This document shows positions 18,610-27,511 of a stretch of 64,000 bases of DNA, in pieces. The first letter of the stretch is position 1, and each line of letters starts with the position of its first letter. The translations under genes and the position numbers were made by a program. The DNA is from Pseudomonadales bacterium (GTDB lineage Bacteria > Pseudomonadota > Gammaproteobacteria > Pseudomonadales > UBA7239): assembly GCA_028280345.1 (NCBI GenBank), contig JANQLY010000002.1, positions 124,001 to 188,000 on the forward strand, in the 5' to 3' direction. The notes beneath the pieces are model-generated. The model saw only the letters and a list, made by a program, of their open reading frames with translations. It was not told where the DNA came from and made no database searches.

Positions 18610-18744
18610 CCCTATACATTATGACCATATATCCCATCACCCTATATCTCTTGACCATATAGGAATGGATGAATTTGTGGTTTTTTCGGTAACGGTGGGG
18701 CTGACAAAAATCGTATAATAAGTCCTATATTCACACAATATCCC
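18610..18744. promoter_or_regulatory. Putative operator array and promoter upstream of the acyl-CoA dehydrogenase gene
   Basis: Two 22-bp direct repeats, 18610-18631 and 18640-18661, share CCCTATA-N5-TGACCATATA (17 of 22 identical) and start exactly 30 bp apart, about three helical turns. The second contains a perfect 7-bp inverted repeat, CCTATAT (18641-18647) and ATATAGG (18657-18663), with a 9-nt spacer. A third CCTATAT lies at 18724-18730. A TATAAT box at 18714-18719 has no recognisable -35 at the proper distance, which would fit activator dependence. The binding protein is unknown; the pattern does not resemble the FadR or PsrA operators as I know them. The divergent rnm start is only 49 bp away, so either gene could be the target. 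Confidence 0.5.
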
Positions 18745-18760
18745 TTGCTAAGGAGAAGTT

Positions 18761-20536
18761 ATGCCTGACTATCATGCCCCGCTACGCGACATGCAATTTG
18801 TGCTCAAGGAGTTGCTCGACTGCCAGAACCATTACGACAGTCTATCCGGGCCTGAGCCAGTAAGCGATGACCTGCTCGACGCCATTCTCGATAGTGGCGC
18901 AAAGTTCGCTGAAGAGGTTGTGGCACCACTGAACCGCAGTGGCGATGAAGAGGGTTGCCATTTTGATAATGGCGAGGTCACAACACCAAAAGGGTTTAAA
19001 GAGGCGTTTCGCGAGTATGGCGATGGCGGCTGGCAAGCGCTGAATATTCCTGTTGCTGATGGGGGCCAAGGTTTGCCATCGTCTGTAGGTGTTGCGATTG
19101 GTGAAATGATGGGCTCGGCGAACTGGGCCTGGAGCATGTACTGTGGTTTGTCCCATGCACCGGTCACCTGCCTGTTACAGGCAGGTACCGAAGAGCAGAA
19201 AAAATTCTGGTTGCCAAAACTGTTGACGCTGGAGTGGGCGGGTACGATGTGTCTGACGGAATCCCACTGTGGCTCCGATGTTGGTTTGCTGCGCACCAAA
19301 GCGGAACCGCAGGCAGACGGCACTTATAAGCTGACCGGTACCAAAATTTTTATTTCTTCCGGTGAGCACGATATGGCGGAAAATATTATCCACGCCGTAT
19401 TGGCTCGCATTGAAGGTGCGCCAGAGGGTACCGACGGTATTTCCCTGTTCATTGTGCCGAAGGTGATGGTCAATGACGATGGCAGTCTCGGCGAACGCAA
19501 TGCGGTTCACTGCGGCTCGCTGGAAAAGAAAATGGGCATTAAGGCTTCGGCCACCTGTGTGATGAATTTTGATGGCGCTACCGGCTATCTCGTTGGCGAG
19601 CCGGACAAGGGGCTGCGCGTGATGTTTGCGATGATGAATCAGGCGCGTCTTGGTACTGGCATGCAGGGTGTATCGATGGCAGAAGCTGCGTATCAGGGTA
19701 GCCTGACCTATGCGCGGGAGCGTTTGCAAATGCGCTCGTTAAGCGGCCCGAAAAACCCGGAAGATCCTGCTGATCCGATTATTGTGCATCCCGATGTGCG
19801 CCGTATGTTGCTGACCCAGAAAGCCATCGTAGAAGGCTCCCGTGCCTTTCTCTACTGGTTAAGCTTTCTGGTCGACAAGGTTGAGAACAGCACTGACGAG
19901 GAAGCAAGCAAACACGATGATGATGTTCTCAATCTGTTAACCCCGGTAGCAAAAGCGTTTTGTACTGAGGCTGCATTTGAATCTACCAATCTGGGGTTAC
20001 AGATTTTTGGTGGCCACGGCTATATCGCCGAGCACGGCATGGAACAGATTGTGCGCGATACGCGAATTTCCATGGTGTATGAAGGTACCACAGGTATTCA
20101 GGCGCTGGATTTGCTAGGCCGCAAGGTGATGGGTAGCGGTGGTGAAATGCTGCGCAACTTTACCAAAGTGATTCACAAATACTGTGAGGCAACCACCGAT
20201 CCAGAGATGCAGCAATTTATTGAACCGCTGGCAGCCGTCAATAAGGAATGGGGTGAGCTGACTGCGCAAATCGGTGAAAAGGTGGTGAACGACCTCGATG
20301 AAGTGGGAGCGGCTTCTGTGGACTTTATTATGTATACCGGTTACGTGGTGCTGGCTTATATGTGGGCGCGTATGGCGCAGCTAAGTCTCGCCAAACAGGA
20401 TGATGCTTTTTATAAAGCCAAAGTACAAACGGCGCAGTTCTATTTTGCCCGTTTACTGCCGCGCACCAAGGCGCATGCAGCTGCGATGCTCAGCGGTGCA
20501 GAGAACCTGATGGCCTTTGAGGAAGCCGGTTTCTAG
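18761..20536 (+). CDS. Acyl-CoA dehydrogenase (FadE-like, about 590-residue family)
   Basis: 591 residues with N-terminal helical, central beta-barrel and C-terminal helical domains. The FAD/substrate segment MCLTESHCGSDVG and KIFISSGEHD are followed by the C-terminal FGGHGYIAEHGMEQIVRDTR block and the YEGTTGIQALDLLGRK block, which carries the probable catalytic glutamate. The family catalyses the first, trans-2-enoyl-forming step of fatty-acid beta-oxidation, and Pseudomonas carries several copies of about 600 residues. Chain-length preference cannot be inferred. The ATG has a strong AAGGAG site. The gene is monocistronic, has a repeat-bearing promoter region upstream, and ends at a strong terminator. 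Confidence 0.92.
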   Translation: MPDYHAPLRDMQFVLKELLDCQNHYDSLSGPEPVSDDLLDAILDSGAKFAEEVVAPLNRSGDEEGCHFDNGEVTTPKGFKEAFREYGDGGWQALNIPVADGGQGLPSSVGVAIGEMMGSANWAWSMYCGLSHAPVTCLLQAGTEEQKKFWLPKLLTLEWAGTMCLTESHCGSDVGLLRTKAEPQADGTYKLTGTKIFISSGEHDMAENIIHAVLARIEGAPEGTDGISLFIVPKVMVNDDGSLGERNAVHCGSLEKKMGIKASATCVMNFDGATGYLVGEPDKGLRVMFAMMNQARLGTGMQGVSMAEAAYQGSLTYARERLQMRSLSGPKNPEDPADPIIVHPDVRRMLLTQKAIVEGSRAFLYWLSFLVDKVENSTDEEASKHDDDVLNLLTPVAKAFCTEAAFESTNLGLQIFGGHGYIAEHGMEQIVRDTRISMVYEGTTGIQALDLLGRKVMGSGGEMLRNFTKVIHKYCEATTDPEMQQFIEPLAAVNKEWGELTAQIGEKVVNDLDEVGAASVDFIMYTGYVVLAYMWARMAQLSLAKQDDAFYKAKVQTAQFYFARLLPRTKAHAAAMLSGAENLMAFEEAGF

Positions 20537-20585
20537 ACAGGTTGTTGAGAGGTCAGTTCACTGCGAATAAAAGTGCGCTGCGAAT

Positions 20586-20620
20586 AAAAAACGCGCTATC
20601 AGTTTGGTAGCGCGTTTTTT
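20586..20620. terminator. Bidirectional rho-independent terminator
   Basis: A 9-bp stem (CGCGCTATC with GGTAGCGCG, one G-T pair) with a 5-nt loop is flanked by six A on the left and six T on the right. It therefore works in both orientations. It separates the convergent acyl-CoA dehydrogenase (+) and ABC1-kinase (-) genes. Confidence 0.92.
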
Positions 20621-20650
20621 GTATCAGTTTATGGCAGTTTGTCAGTATTG

Positions 20651-21940
20651 TTAGTGTAGGCTGTCGCCGAGCAAAATACGTTCGTCGTCGAACATTTCCA
20701 GTTCCGGTGCCAGCAGGCGAATATAGCGATCAAAATAGAGAAATTGCTTGATTAACAGAGTAAATTCCCGTGGAAAGCGTACCCCGTGTTTTTGAGCGAC
20801 CTCTGACAGTTTCACTGTGACCTGTTGCAGGAATTGATCCGGATTATCAAATTCATCATCATTATCGGACATAATCGCATTAACGAGGCGTTCGATATCG
20901 TTGGCAAAGGCGTGGGCGTTGACATCCTTGTTGGTAGCGCCAATCGTAATCAGGGAATTGGCAATACTCAGGTAGTCCTTTTGCGGGATTGATACAGTAA
21001 GAGCGATGAGAGCTTCCCAGGTGGGTTTGGAAATCTTGCCGACAATGCCGAAATCAATAAAGCCGATACGGCCATCTTCGAGAATCATGACATTGCCTGC
21101 ATGCAGGTCGGCATGATAAATCTGGCATTGGGTCAGACTGCTAAACCACGTGTTCAACGCACTGATGAGTACGGCTTCCGAGTCAGGGGCATAACGTTTG
21201 ACCTTTTCTATGTCGGACAGCGGCGCGCCGTAAAAGCGTTCCATGGTCAGGACACGCTTTTTAGTGGCCTTCAGGTATACCTTGGGCACTACGACATCAG
21301 TAATCTCTGCTTCGCGCAGAAAGTTGTGATAGGCGTGAATATTCTGGGCTTCCTTGAGGAAGTCACATTCATCAAGCATGCCGTTGCGAATCTCTTCCAC
21401 CATGTCGGTAATAGCCGATTCAGGAATCTTTTTATTGAGTCGTTCAGTGAGTTTGGCGCTAAAACCTAAAAACTGAAAATCGGTTTCGAGAATGCGCTCC
21501 ACACCGGGCTTTTGTACCTTGATAACCACACTATCTCCATTCATGAACTCGGCTGCGTGAACCTGGGCAATGGAGGCAGAGGCCAGTGGTTCCGGGTCTA
21601 TACTGCGAAACAGGCGGCGATAATCCTTGCCAAGTTCCTGCTTGATGACTTTTTCAATAGTCTTGAAGGGCAGTGGTGTGGTCTGATCAAGGCAGGACTG
21701 AAATGCTTCCACATAGTCCGGGGGAAAGATCGATGGTGAGCTCGCAATCAGTTGACCGAGCTTGATATAAGTGGAACCGAGCTCCTCCATGGTATCGCGC
21801 AGCAGCTCGGGCACTGGTTGCTCGCGGTCGCGCAGCCAGCGCAGGCCAGCTTTCTGCAGCGAGAACGTAGTGTGGCCAATACGGCGTGCACTGCTCAGAG
21901 AAGTTTGTACAGATTTTTTGATGGTCAGTCTGTCAGCCAT
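20651..21940 (-). CDS. ABC1/AarF/UbiB-family atypical kinase
   Basis: 429 residues. The family hallmarks are present: the KxGQ helix (STYIKLGQLIASSP), the Ala-rich nucleotide loop ASIAQVHAAEF in place of a Gly-rich loop, the lysine strand VVIKVQKPG, the catalytic-loop-like HADLHAGNVM and the metal-binding IDFGIVGK. It lacks the C-terminal membrane helices of true UbiB and is shorter (UbiB is about 540), so it is a second AarF-type protein rather than UbiB itself. Such proteins act in lipid or quinone handling, probably through ATPase activity, but the substrate is unknown. It starts with ATG at 21940, downstream of the ABC exporter genes on the same strand. Confidence 0.87.
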   Translation of the reverse strand: MADRLTIKKSVQTSLSSARRIGHTTFSLQKAGLRWLRDREQPVPELLRDTMEELGSTYIKLGQLIASSPSIFPPDYVEAFQSCLDQTTPLPFKTIEKVIKQELGKDYRRLFRSIDPEPLASASIAQVHAAEFMNGDSVVIKVQKPGVERILETDFQFLGFSAKLTERLNKKIPESAITDMVEEIRNGMLDECDFLKEAQNIHAYHNFLREAEITDVVVPKVYLKATKKRVLTMERFYGAPLSDIEKVKRYAPDSEAVLISALNTWFSSLTQCQIYHADLHAGNVMILEDGRIGFIDFGIVGKISKPTWEALIALTVSIPQKDYLSIANSLITIGATNKDVNAHAFANDIERLVNAIMSDNDDEFDNPDQFLQQVTVKLSEVAQKHGVRFPREFTLLIKQFLYFDRYIRLLAPELEMFDDERILLGDSLH

Positions 21941-22010
21941 AAATACCCATTAATACATGACATGTTTATTAATCCCCGGATAACACGGGGCAATGTATTG
22001 CAAAAATTGT

Positions 22011-23033
22011 CTAGCTCTTGCTCCAGCGAAACAGGAACGAGGCCAGAATAAGAAAGGTTACAGTCATACCGACTAAAATTGATAAATGCAAACTAATTTC
22101 CGCAAAACCGGCTCCCTCAAGCATAACCTTGCGCGCCGCGGCTACCATGTGAGTGAGGGGTAGAACTTCGGAAATCGTTTTCATCCATTCCGGGGCGCCG
22201 TCGAGAGAAAACCAGACTTCCGAGAGTAATAGCATGGGGAAGGTGGCGAAATTGAGCATGCCACCGGCGAGTTCTTCACTGTCCGTACGGCTCGCAATCA
22301 CGAGGCCAAGGGAAATCATTGCGGCGGCACCCACCACAGCGATACAGAACAGGGTCCAGTAGCTGCCGAGCATCAGGAAATGCAAAAACAGGTTGCAGCC
22401 AGTAAAAATCGCACAGCTTACTGTGACAAGCATCAACATGCGAGAGAAAACCTGGGCGGTGAGATATTCCATTGCAGAGACCGGGGTGGCTTGCAGGCGC
22501 TTCAACACTTCCATTTTGCGGTAGCGCACAATCACATAGCCGATACCAAACAGGGCGCCGAACATGATGTTCATGCCAAGTACACCGGGAATCACCCAGT
22601 CGATATAGCGGATCGGTCGGCCTTCTACGGTTTGTTTAATTGCGTTGCTGTGCTGTGACAGCAACAGTTGCTCAAGCACATCGCCGCGACTTGCTGTGCT
22701 ATTAATCCAGTAATGTAGAGGTTGGTTTTCATTCGCGCCGGGCTTTAGTAGCAGGTCGAGCTGATGGTGACGTACTTTCTCCAATGCGCGTTGCTCATCT
22801 TTGTATTCCACCCAGGTAATCCAGCCCTGCTCGCGCAGTGACAGGTTGGAAAGTTGTTCGCTATCGCCCAGTATGCCTGCCTTGAACAACACCTGGTCTT
22901 CATCTTGAAAGGCAAAGGTAATTGCTGTGATCACCAGCAGCGGAAAAATTAGCGCCCAGGTCAGTGAGCCGCGATCGCGGTAGAACTCCTTGTTGCGTGC
23001 AATGATCAGACTGTAGACGGTTTTCAGATTCAT
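22011..23033 (-). CDS. ABC-2 type transporter permease
   Basis: 340 residues from ATG 23033 (MNLKTVYSLIIARNKEFYRD), preceded by an AGGG site 10 bp after the ATPase stop. One N-terminal membrane helix, a soluble extracytoplasmic domain of about 130 residues and five C-terminal helices give the ABC2_membrane_3 (DrrB/YhfK-like exporter) topology. It forms the membrane half of an exporter with the adjacent ATPase. The substrate cannot be assigned; lipids, polysaccharides or drugs are all possible for this class. Confidence 0.87.
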   Translation of the reverse strand: MNLKTVYSLIIARNKEFYRDRGSLTWALIFPLLVITAITFAFQDEDQVLFKAGILGDSEQLSNLSLREQGWITWVEYKDEQRALEKVRHHQLDLLLKPGANENQPLHYWINSTASRGDVLEQLLLSQHSNAIKQTVEGRPIRYIDWVIPGVLGMNIMFGALFGIGYVIVRYRKMEVLKRLQATPVSAMEYLTAQVFSRMLMLVTVSCAIFTGCNLFLHFLMLGSYWTLFCIAVVGAAAMISLGLVIASRTDSEELAGGMLNFATFPMLLLSEVWFSLDGAPEWMKTISEVLPLTHMVAAARKVMLEGAGFAEISLHLSILVGMTVTFLILASFLFRWSKS

Positions 23034-23043
23034 AAACACAACC

Positions 23044-23928
23044 CTAACTGCGCAGGCGATGACCGGTGAGTTTAAGAAATAAATCTTCCAGTGATGGTTG
23101 GCGTACACTGAGAGAGTCGAGTTTTGCACCTTTATCGATTAACTGTGCGATGGTGTGTTCGACTGAACCGGTAAAAATTTCGATCTGATCTTCTCCAATG
23201 TGAATATCGAGATCGAGTTGTTGTGCGTCCAGTGTAAAGCTGTGTTTGTCCAGTGTGATACATGCGCCGTTAAAGTGCTCGTTGAGTAAATCTTGCGGAG
23301 AGCCTTCGGCAATAATTTTTCCGTGATCCACAATAACAAGATAGTCACACAGTGCTTCAGCTTCATCCATATAGTGAGTGGTAAGAATAACAGTCTTGCC
23401 CTGTTGTTTAATATCCTCGACCAGACGCCAGAAGTTGCGCCGTGCCTGGGGGTCGAGTCCGGTGGTGGGTTCGTCGAGGAAAATAATTTCCGGATTGTTG
23501 ATCAGTGCGAGAGCGAGCAGCAGGCGCTGCTTTTGGCCGCCGGATAGTTTGGTGGAAAACTGTGCGGTGAATTCCTGTAGGTCACACATCTCGATAAGCT
23601 GTTCCAGAGGCAGGGAGGAGGCATAAAAGCTCTGGAACAATTCAAGGGTTTCCTCAACAGTTAAATAGTCCATCAGTGCCGTTTGCTGGAACTGAATACC
23701 CACTTCCTGGGCAAATTGGCGGTTGCGCGGTTGGCCGCGATAGTGAATCTCACCGCTGGTGGGAGCTGTAATGCCCTCGATCATTTCAATAGTGGTGGTT
23801 TTGCCTGCGCCGTTCGGGCCGAGCAAGCCAAAGCAGATACCAGCCGGGATTGAGAAGGAGATGCCGTCCACAGCTTTGATGTGCTTGTAGTGTTTGCTGA
23901 GATCTTTTACTTCGAGCAGGTGGGTCAT
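23044..23928 (-). CDS. ABC transporter ATP-binding protein
   Basis: 294 residues from ATG 23928 (MTHLLEVKDLSKHYKHIKAV). A TTG at 24027 would add 33 atypical residues and is less likely. Walker A is LGPNGAGKTTTIEM, the signature is KLSGGQKQRLLLALAL, Walker B is EIIFLDEPTTGLDPQARR and the switch histidine is in TTHYMDEAE. It belongs to the DrrA/NatA-like exporter class, which pairs with ABC-2 permeases. The permease gene starts 10 bp after this stop, so the two form an operon. The promoter lies in the 146-bp gap shared with the divergent ampG. Confidence 0.92.
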   Translation of the reverse strand: MTHLLEVKDLSKHYKHIKAVDGISFSIPAGICFGLLGPNGAGKTTTIEMIEGITAPTSGEIHYRGQPRNRQFAQEVGIQFQQTALMDYLTVEETLELFQSFYASSLPLEQLIEMCDLQEFTAQFSTKLSGGQKQRLLLALALINNPEIIFLDEPTTGLDPQARRNFWRLVEDIKQQGKTVILTTHYMDEAEALCDYLVIVDHGKIIAEGSPQDLLNEHFNGACITLDKHSFTLDAQQLDLDIHIGEDQIEIFTGSVEHTIAQLIDKGAKLDSLSVRQPSLEDLFLKLTGHRLRS

Positions 23929-24074
23929 AGGGGGTAGATTATAGGTGCTATCCAGTTCGGCTGCGCAAGTATACCGCTCCGGTACACTGGCTAAATAGGT
24001 ATTGGCACCAGAAACGGTAAGAAACAAAGCTCAATCAATGGTATGCTTCGCAGCAATTTGTTCAACATCTGGTT

Positions 24075-25649
24075 ATGACAGAGTTACAGCAACTTCACCC
24101 TGGTCAGAATAACAGGAAAAGCTGGCACGAAACGTTACTGGCGTTTATGCGGCCACAGCCTTTGACACTGCTGTTATTGGGTTTTTCCTCTGGTCTGCCG
24201 CTGTTACTGATATTCTCATCGCTTTCACTCTGGTTGCGTGAGGCGGGAGTGGAACGGGCCACCGTTACTTATTTCAGCTGGGCTGCGCTGGGTTTTTCCT
24301 TCAAGTTTGTCTGGGCTCCTCTGGTGGATAAGCTACCGTTGCCCGTACTCTCGCGACTTGGCAAACGTCGCGGCTGGTTATTGCTGGCACAATGTGCCGT
24401 CGCCGCCTCGATTATCCTGATGGCGTTAACTGATCCGCAACAGGATTCCGGCTTGCAGTGGATGGCAGTGGGTGCTGTATTGCTCGGCTTTACCGCAGCA
24501 ACCCAGGATGTTGTCATTGATGCCTATCGTATTGAGTGCGCGCCTTCTGATCAGCAGGGTATTTTATCTGCCGCTTATGTCGCAGGTTATCGTTTTGCGA
24601 TGATTGTTGCCGGTGCCGGTGCGTTGTACCTGGCAAGCTATTTTGGCACTACGGCAGAAGAGTACGTTTTTGCTGCATGGAGTAATACCTATCTGGTGAT
24701 GAGTTTATGTATGTTGCCGGGTATTTTGACCACATTGCTGATGCGTGAGCCGGACCATCAAAGTGCATCTGTAGACGCTTACTCTACACCGGATTACCTG
24801 GGTTTTCTGTTGCTGTTTGTTGTAGCAGTTTTGGCATTTATTGCAACCTATCAGCTATCGTCAGATATCAGTGTGCATTACAAGTCATATTTAACTGATG
24901 TCTTTGCCAATAAAGCGCTTGCTGCATTCCTTGTGGAAGCCGCAAGATTATGTGTGGGTATTGTCTTTGCAGTGATGGTGGCTGTTTCAGCGGTTAAGTT
25001 AAAACTGGTGAATAGCGATCTGGTGGACGAAAGCTATGTAGCACCGGTACAGGAATTTTTTCAACGCGCAGGCTGGCGTGTGGCGCTGCTGATTTTATTG
25101 TTTGTAGGTTGTTATCGCATCTCTGATATTGTGCTTGGTGTGATCTCCAATGTGTTTTATCAGGATCTGGGCTTTACCAAAAATGAAATAGCCAGTGTGG
25201 TCAAGATATTTGGTTTGATCATGGTCATTGTTGGTGGTTTTCTCGGTGGAGCACTGGTGTTTCGTTTTGGGGTCATGCGTTTACTCATGGCAGGTGCGAT
25301 TCTCTCTGCGGGCACCAATTTGCTGTTTATGTTGCTGGCAAGCAGTGGTAACGATTTTTATTTGTTGTGTGTGGTGATTGCAGCGGATAATTTGTCGGCG
25401 GGTATTGCCAGTGCTGCATTTATTGCATTTTTATCGAGTCTGACGAATACTTCGTTTACCGCCATGCAATACGCTATTTTCAGTTCACTGATGACCTTGA
25501 TTCCAAAGGCGCTAGGGGGTTACTCCGGTAGCATGGTGGATATGATTGGTTATCCGTCATTCTTTCTTGTCACAGCGTTGCTTGGTGTGCCGGTGATATT
25601 TTTAATTGTGCTGGTTAACCGTGTCTACCAGCGTGCAGAACAGAGTTAG
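24075..25649 (+). CDS. ampG: AmpG-family muropeptide permease (MFS)
   Basis: 524 residues with about 12-14 membrane segments. The N-terminal half carries AmpG features: GFSSGLPLLLIFSSLSLWLREAGV after a short cytoplasmic leader, the loop motif KRRGWLLLAQ, and the ATQDVVIDAYRIE block. AmpG imports GlcNAc-anhydroMurNAc muropeptides released from the wall, the first step of peptidoglycan recycling and of AmpC induction in many gammaproteobacteria. The gene belongs functionally with mupP at 12 kb. It starts with ATG at 24075 (MTELQQLHPGQ) and is transcribed away from the ABC exporter. Other MFS members are possible, but the conserved blocks favour AmpG. Confidence 0.9.
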   Translation: MTELQQLHPGQNNRKSWHETLLAFMRPQPLTLLLLGFSSGLPLLLIFSSLSLWLREAGVERATVTYFSWAALGFSFKFVWAPLVDKLPLPVLSRLGKRRGWLLLAQCAVAASIILMALTDPQQDSGLQWMAVGAVLLGFTAATQDVVIDAYRIECAPSDQQGILSAAYVAGYRFAMIVAGAGALYLASYFGTTAEEYVFAAWSNTYLVMSLCMLPGILTTLLMREPDHQSASVDAYSTPDYLGFLLLFVVAVLAFIATYQLSSDISVHYKSYLTDVFANKALAAFLVEAARLCVGIVFAVMVAVSAVKLKLVNSDLVDESYVAPVQEFFQRAGWRVALLILLFVGCYRISDIVLGVISNVFYQDLGFTKNEIASVVKIFGLIMVIVGGFLGGALVFRFGVMRLLMAGAILSAGTNLLFMLLASSGNDFYLLCVVIAADNLSAGIASAAFIAFLSSLTNTSFTAMQYAIFSSLMTLIPKALGGYSGSMVDMIGYPSFFLVTALLGVPVIFLIVLVNRVYQRAEQS

Positions 25650-25694
25650 AGAAGCAGGGTTAGTTAATAAATTAAAGAGGTGAAGGTTGAAGTG

Positions 25695-26708
25695 ATGTGT
25701 CGCAGTTATTTTAAAACGGGGTTGCTTGTGTTGTTGGCTGTTGCCGGTGTCTCTGCGTCGGCAGGTGTGATCGAATTGAATAATGGCGACAAAATTCACG
25801 GGGATCTTGTCAATATTACTGAGGAGCAGGTGATCTGGCAGTCGGAGCTGCTTGGTGAACTGGAAATACCGCACAGTAGTGTCAAAGCGATAGAGAGTGA
25901 TGCAACGCTGGAGATTGTAGATCAGACAGAGCCTTGCAAGCTGGGGAGTATGGTTGAAGGTGTCGCGTTGGACTGTGCAGGCAAATCAGTCACTTATGAA
26001 CATCTATCCGGTCTCGCCAGTCAATTGAGCACAAATAATGCGCCCCTGACCTGGGTTAACAAGGGGAATTTTAGTCTTGCGGCGTATCAACAGCGCGGTA
26101 ATACCTACAGTGATGAGTGGTATATCACTGCAGAAACCCGATTTACCAAAGGGCCGTTTCGACACAGACTGGAATTTGACTACGAAAATTATGTGAGTGG
26201 CCCTGGGGAAACCGATGAAGAGTATAAAGCGCTATATGCCTACGATTACTTTTTCTCGGAGCAGTGGTTTTTTAATACCTATATAGCTTGGGAGAAAGAC
26301 GAGGCGCGTAATCTCGAAGCGCAGTACGATCTCGGTGCTGGCCTCGGCCACCAGTTTTGGGAAACCGAGACCAAAGCGCTGGAAATCGAGGCAGGTCTTT
26401 CCTACATCACCAAGGATTTTCTTGTTGATGACCCCACAGCAGATGGTGAATACGGTGCCGGGCGCTGGTCACTCGACTGGTGGCATGAACTTGCTGAAGA
26501 TTTGCGAGTGTTCCATAACCACCAGTTGTTGCAATCGTTCCAGCAAAGTAATGACTATGAAGTAGATACAGAAACCGGTCTGCGCTATTTCTTCAACGCT
26601 GCCTTACACGGTGAGATCAAGTATGAGTGGGATTATGATAACGACCCGGCAGGTGATGCAGAAAGAGAAGATACCAAGTGGACACTCGGGGCAGGTTATC
26701 GCTGGTAA
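25695..26708 (+). CDS. DUF481 outer-membrane beta-barrel protein
   Basis: 337 residues from ATG 25695, spaced well from AGGTGAAGG. In-frame GTGs at 25680 and 25692 are weaker choices. A signal peptide (hydrophobic LLVLLAVAGVSASAG) is followed by a short domain of about 60 residues with IELNNGDKIHGDLVNI, a motif common in DUF481 proteins. Alternating aromatic beta-strands end in a terminal aromatic (GAGYRW), as expected of an outer-membrane barrel. Salt-induced YdiY-type proteins belong to this family, but the function is not known. It lies 45 bp after ampG on the same strand and may be co-transcribed with it. Confidence 0.82.
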   Translation: MCRSYFKTGLLVLLAVAGVSASAGVIELNNGDKIHGDLVNITEEQVIWQSELLGELEIPHSSVKAIESDATLEIVDQTEPCKLGSMVEGVALDCAGKSVTYEHLSGLASQLSTNNAPLTWVNKGNFSLAAYQQRGNTYSDEWYITAETRFTKGPFRHRLEFDYENYVSGPGETDEEYKALYAYDYFFSEQWFFNTYIAWEKDEARNLEAQYDLGAGLGHQFWETETKALEIEAGLSYITKDFLVDDPTADGEYGAGRWSLDWWHELAEDLRVFHNHQLLQSFQQSNDYEVDTETGLRYFFNAALHGEIKYEWDYDNDPAGDAEREDTKWTLGAGYRW

Positions 26709-26755
26709 GCCGGTTACACAAAAGCAGAATAGAGAGCACAGGAACAGAATAGGCC

Positions 26756-27070
26756 ATGCTTTATAAAATCTGTGTCTATATACCGGAAGAACACCTGCAA
26801 CAGGTGAAAGACGCGCTGTTTGCGGCAGGGGCAGGACGTATCGGCGACTATGATAGCTGTTGCTGGCAAACCCTCGGCGAAGGCCAGTTTCGCCCCCTCG
26901 AGGGCAGTGCGCCCTATATCGGCCAGACTGGCAAGGTGGAAACCGTAGCAGAATACAAGGTTGAGCTGGTGTGTGAAGAGGCGCATGTTGCAGCGGCTAT
27001 TGCAGCGATGAAAGCGGCGCATCCTTATGAGGAGCCGGCATATGATGTGTGGAAGCTTGAGCAGTTCTAA
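26756..27070 (+). CDS. YqfO/Nif3-associated CutA-like small protein (COG3323)
   Basis: 104 residues. The sequence starts MLYKICVYIPEEHLQQVKDA and carries GAGRIGDYDSCCWQT, GQFRPLEGSAPYIG and the terminal AHPYEEPAYDVWKL. These are the conserved blocks of the PII/CutA-like domain that is inserted in some Nif3 (YqfO) proteins and exists alone in gammaproteobacteria. Metal or nucleotide binding has been suggested for the fold, but no function is established. The stop codon TAA (27068-27070) forms the left tip of the palindromic repeat array that follows. Confidence 0.86.
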   Translation: MLYKICVYIPEEHLQQVKDALFAAGAGRIGDYDSCCWQTLGEGQFRPLEGSAPYIGQTGKVETVAEYKVELVCEEAHVAAAIAAMKAAHPYEEPAYDVWKLEQF

Positions 27071-27487
27071 AATGCGAGAATGGGCGGATTGCTGCGTTGT
27101 TTTCCTCGCTCAAGACTCCCCTATCTAGCTGATATGTCTCGCCTTTCGCTGCGGGACGCCTTGCACTCCATCCCATTCTCGCATTTTATTTTTACGGGAA
27201 TGGGCGGATTGTTGCGTTGTGCTGCTCGCCCGAGGCTCCCCTATCTAGCTGATATGTCTCGCCTTTTACTGCGCAGGACGCCTTGCACTCCATTCCATTC
27301 TCGCATTTTATTTTTACGGGAATGGGCGGATTGCAGCGTTGTTTTCCTCGCTCAAGACTCCCCTATCTAGCTGATATGTCTCGCCTTTCGCTGCGGGACG
27401 CCTTGCACTCCACTCCATTCTCGCATTTTATTTTTACGGGAATGGGCGGATTGTTGCGTTGTACTACTTGCTCAAGACTTGTCTGTT
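27068..27487. repeat. Tandem array of about 3.4 copies of a 120-bp imperfect palindrome
   Basis: Units begin with GAATGGGCGGATTG at 27078, 27198, 27320 and 27440; the last is truncated near 27487. Periods are 120, 122 and 120 bp. Units 1 and 3 differ at about 3 of 120 positions; unit 2 is more diverged and has a 2-bp insertion. Unit 1 is bounded by a perfect 17-bp inverted repeat (27068-27084 and 27172-27188, TAAAATGCGAGAATGGG and its complement). The centre is again near-palindromic (TATCTAGCTGATA), so each unit could fold into one long hairpin. The array fills the gap between two convergent genes. It resembles ERIC-type or REP-type intergenic elements in organisation, not in any sequence I recognise. 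There are no unique spacers, so it is not a CRISPR. Confidence 0.9.
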
Positions 27488-27511
27488 TAGTATTGCCAGG
27501 AACTTAAAGAA

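Noticed and set aside
20651-21940. Assignment of the ABC1-family gene as ubiB
   Set aside because: It is about 110 residues shorter than UbiB, lacks C-terminal membrane helices and is not next to ubiE or ubiJ.
27068-27487. Possible CRISPR array
   Set aside because: The repeats are 120 bp, directly adjacent and have no unique spacers; there are no cas genes in the window.
27080-27507. Reading frames across the 120-bp repeats that would give a repeated 40-residue peptide
   Set aside because: The frame stays open because the period is divisible by three, but the 122-bp unit breaks it. There is no ribosome site, and the palindromic structure explains the sequence better than coding.
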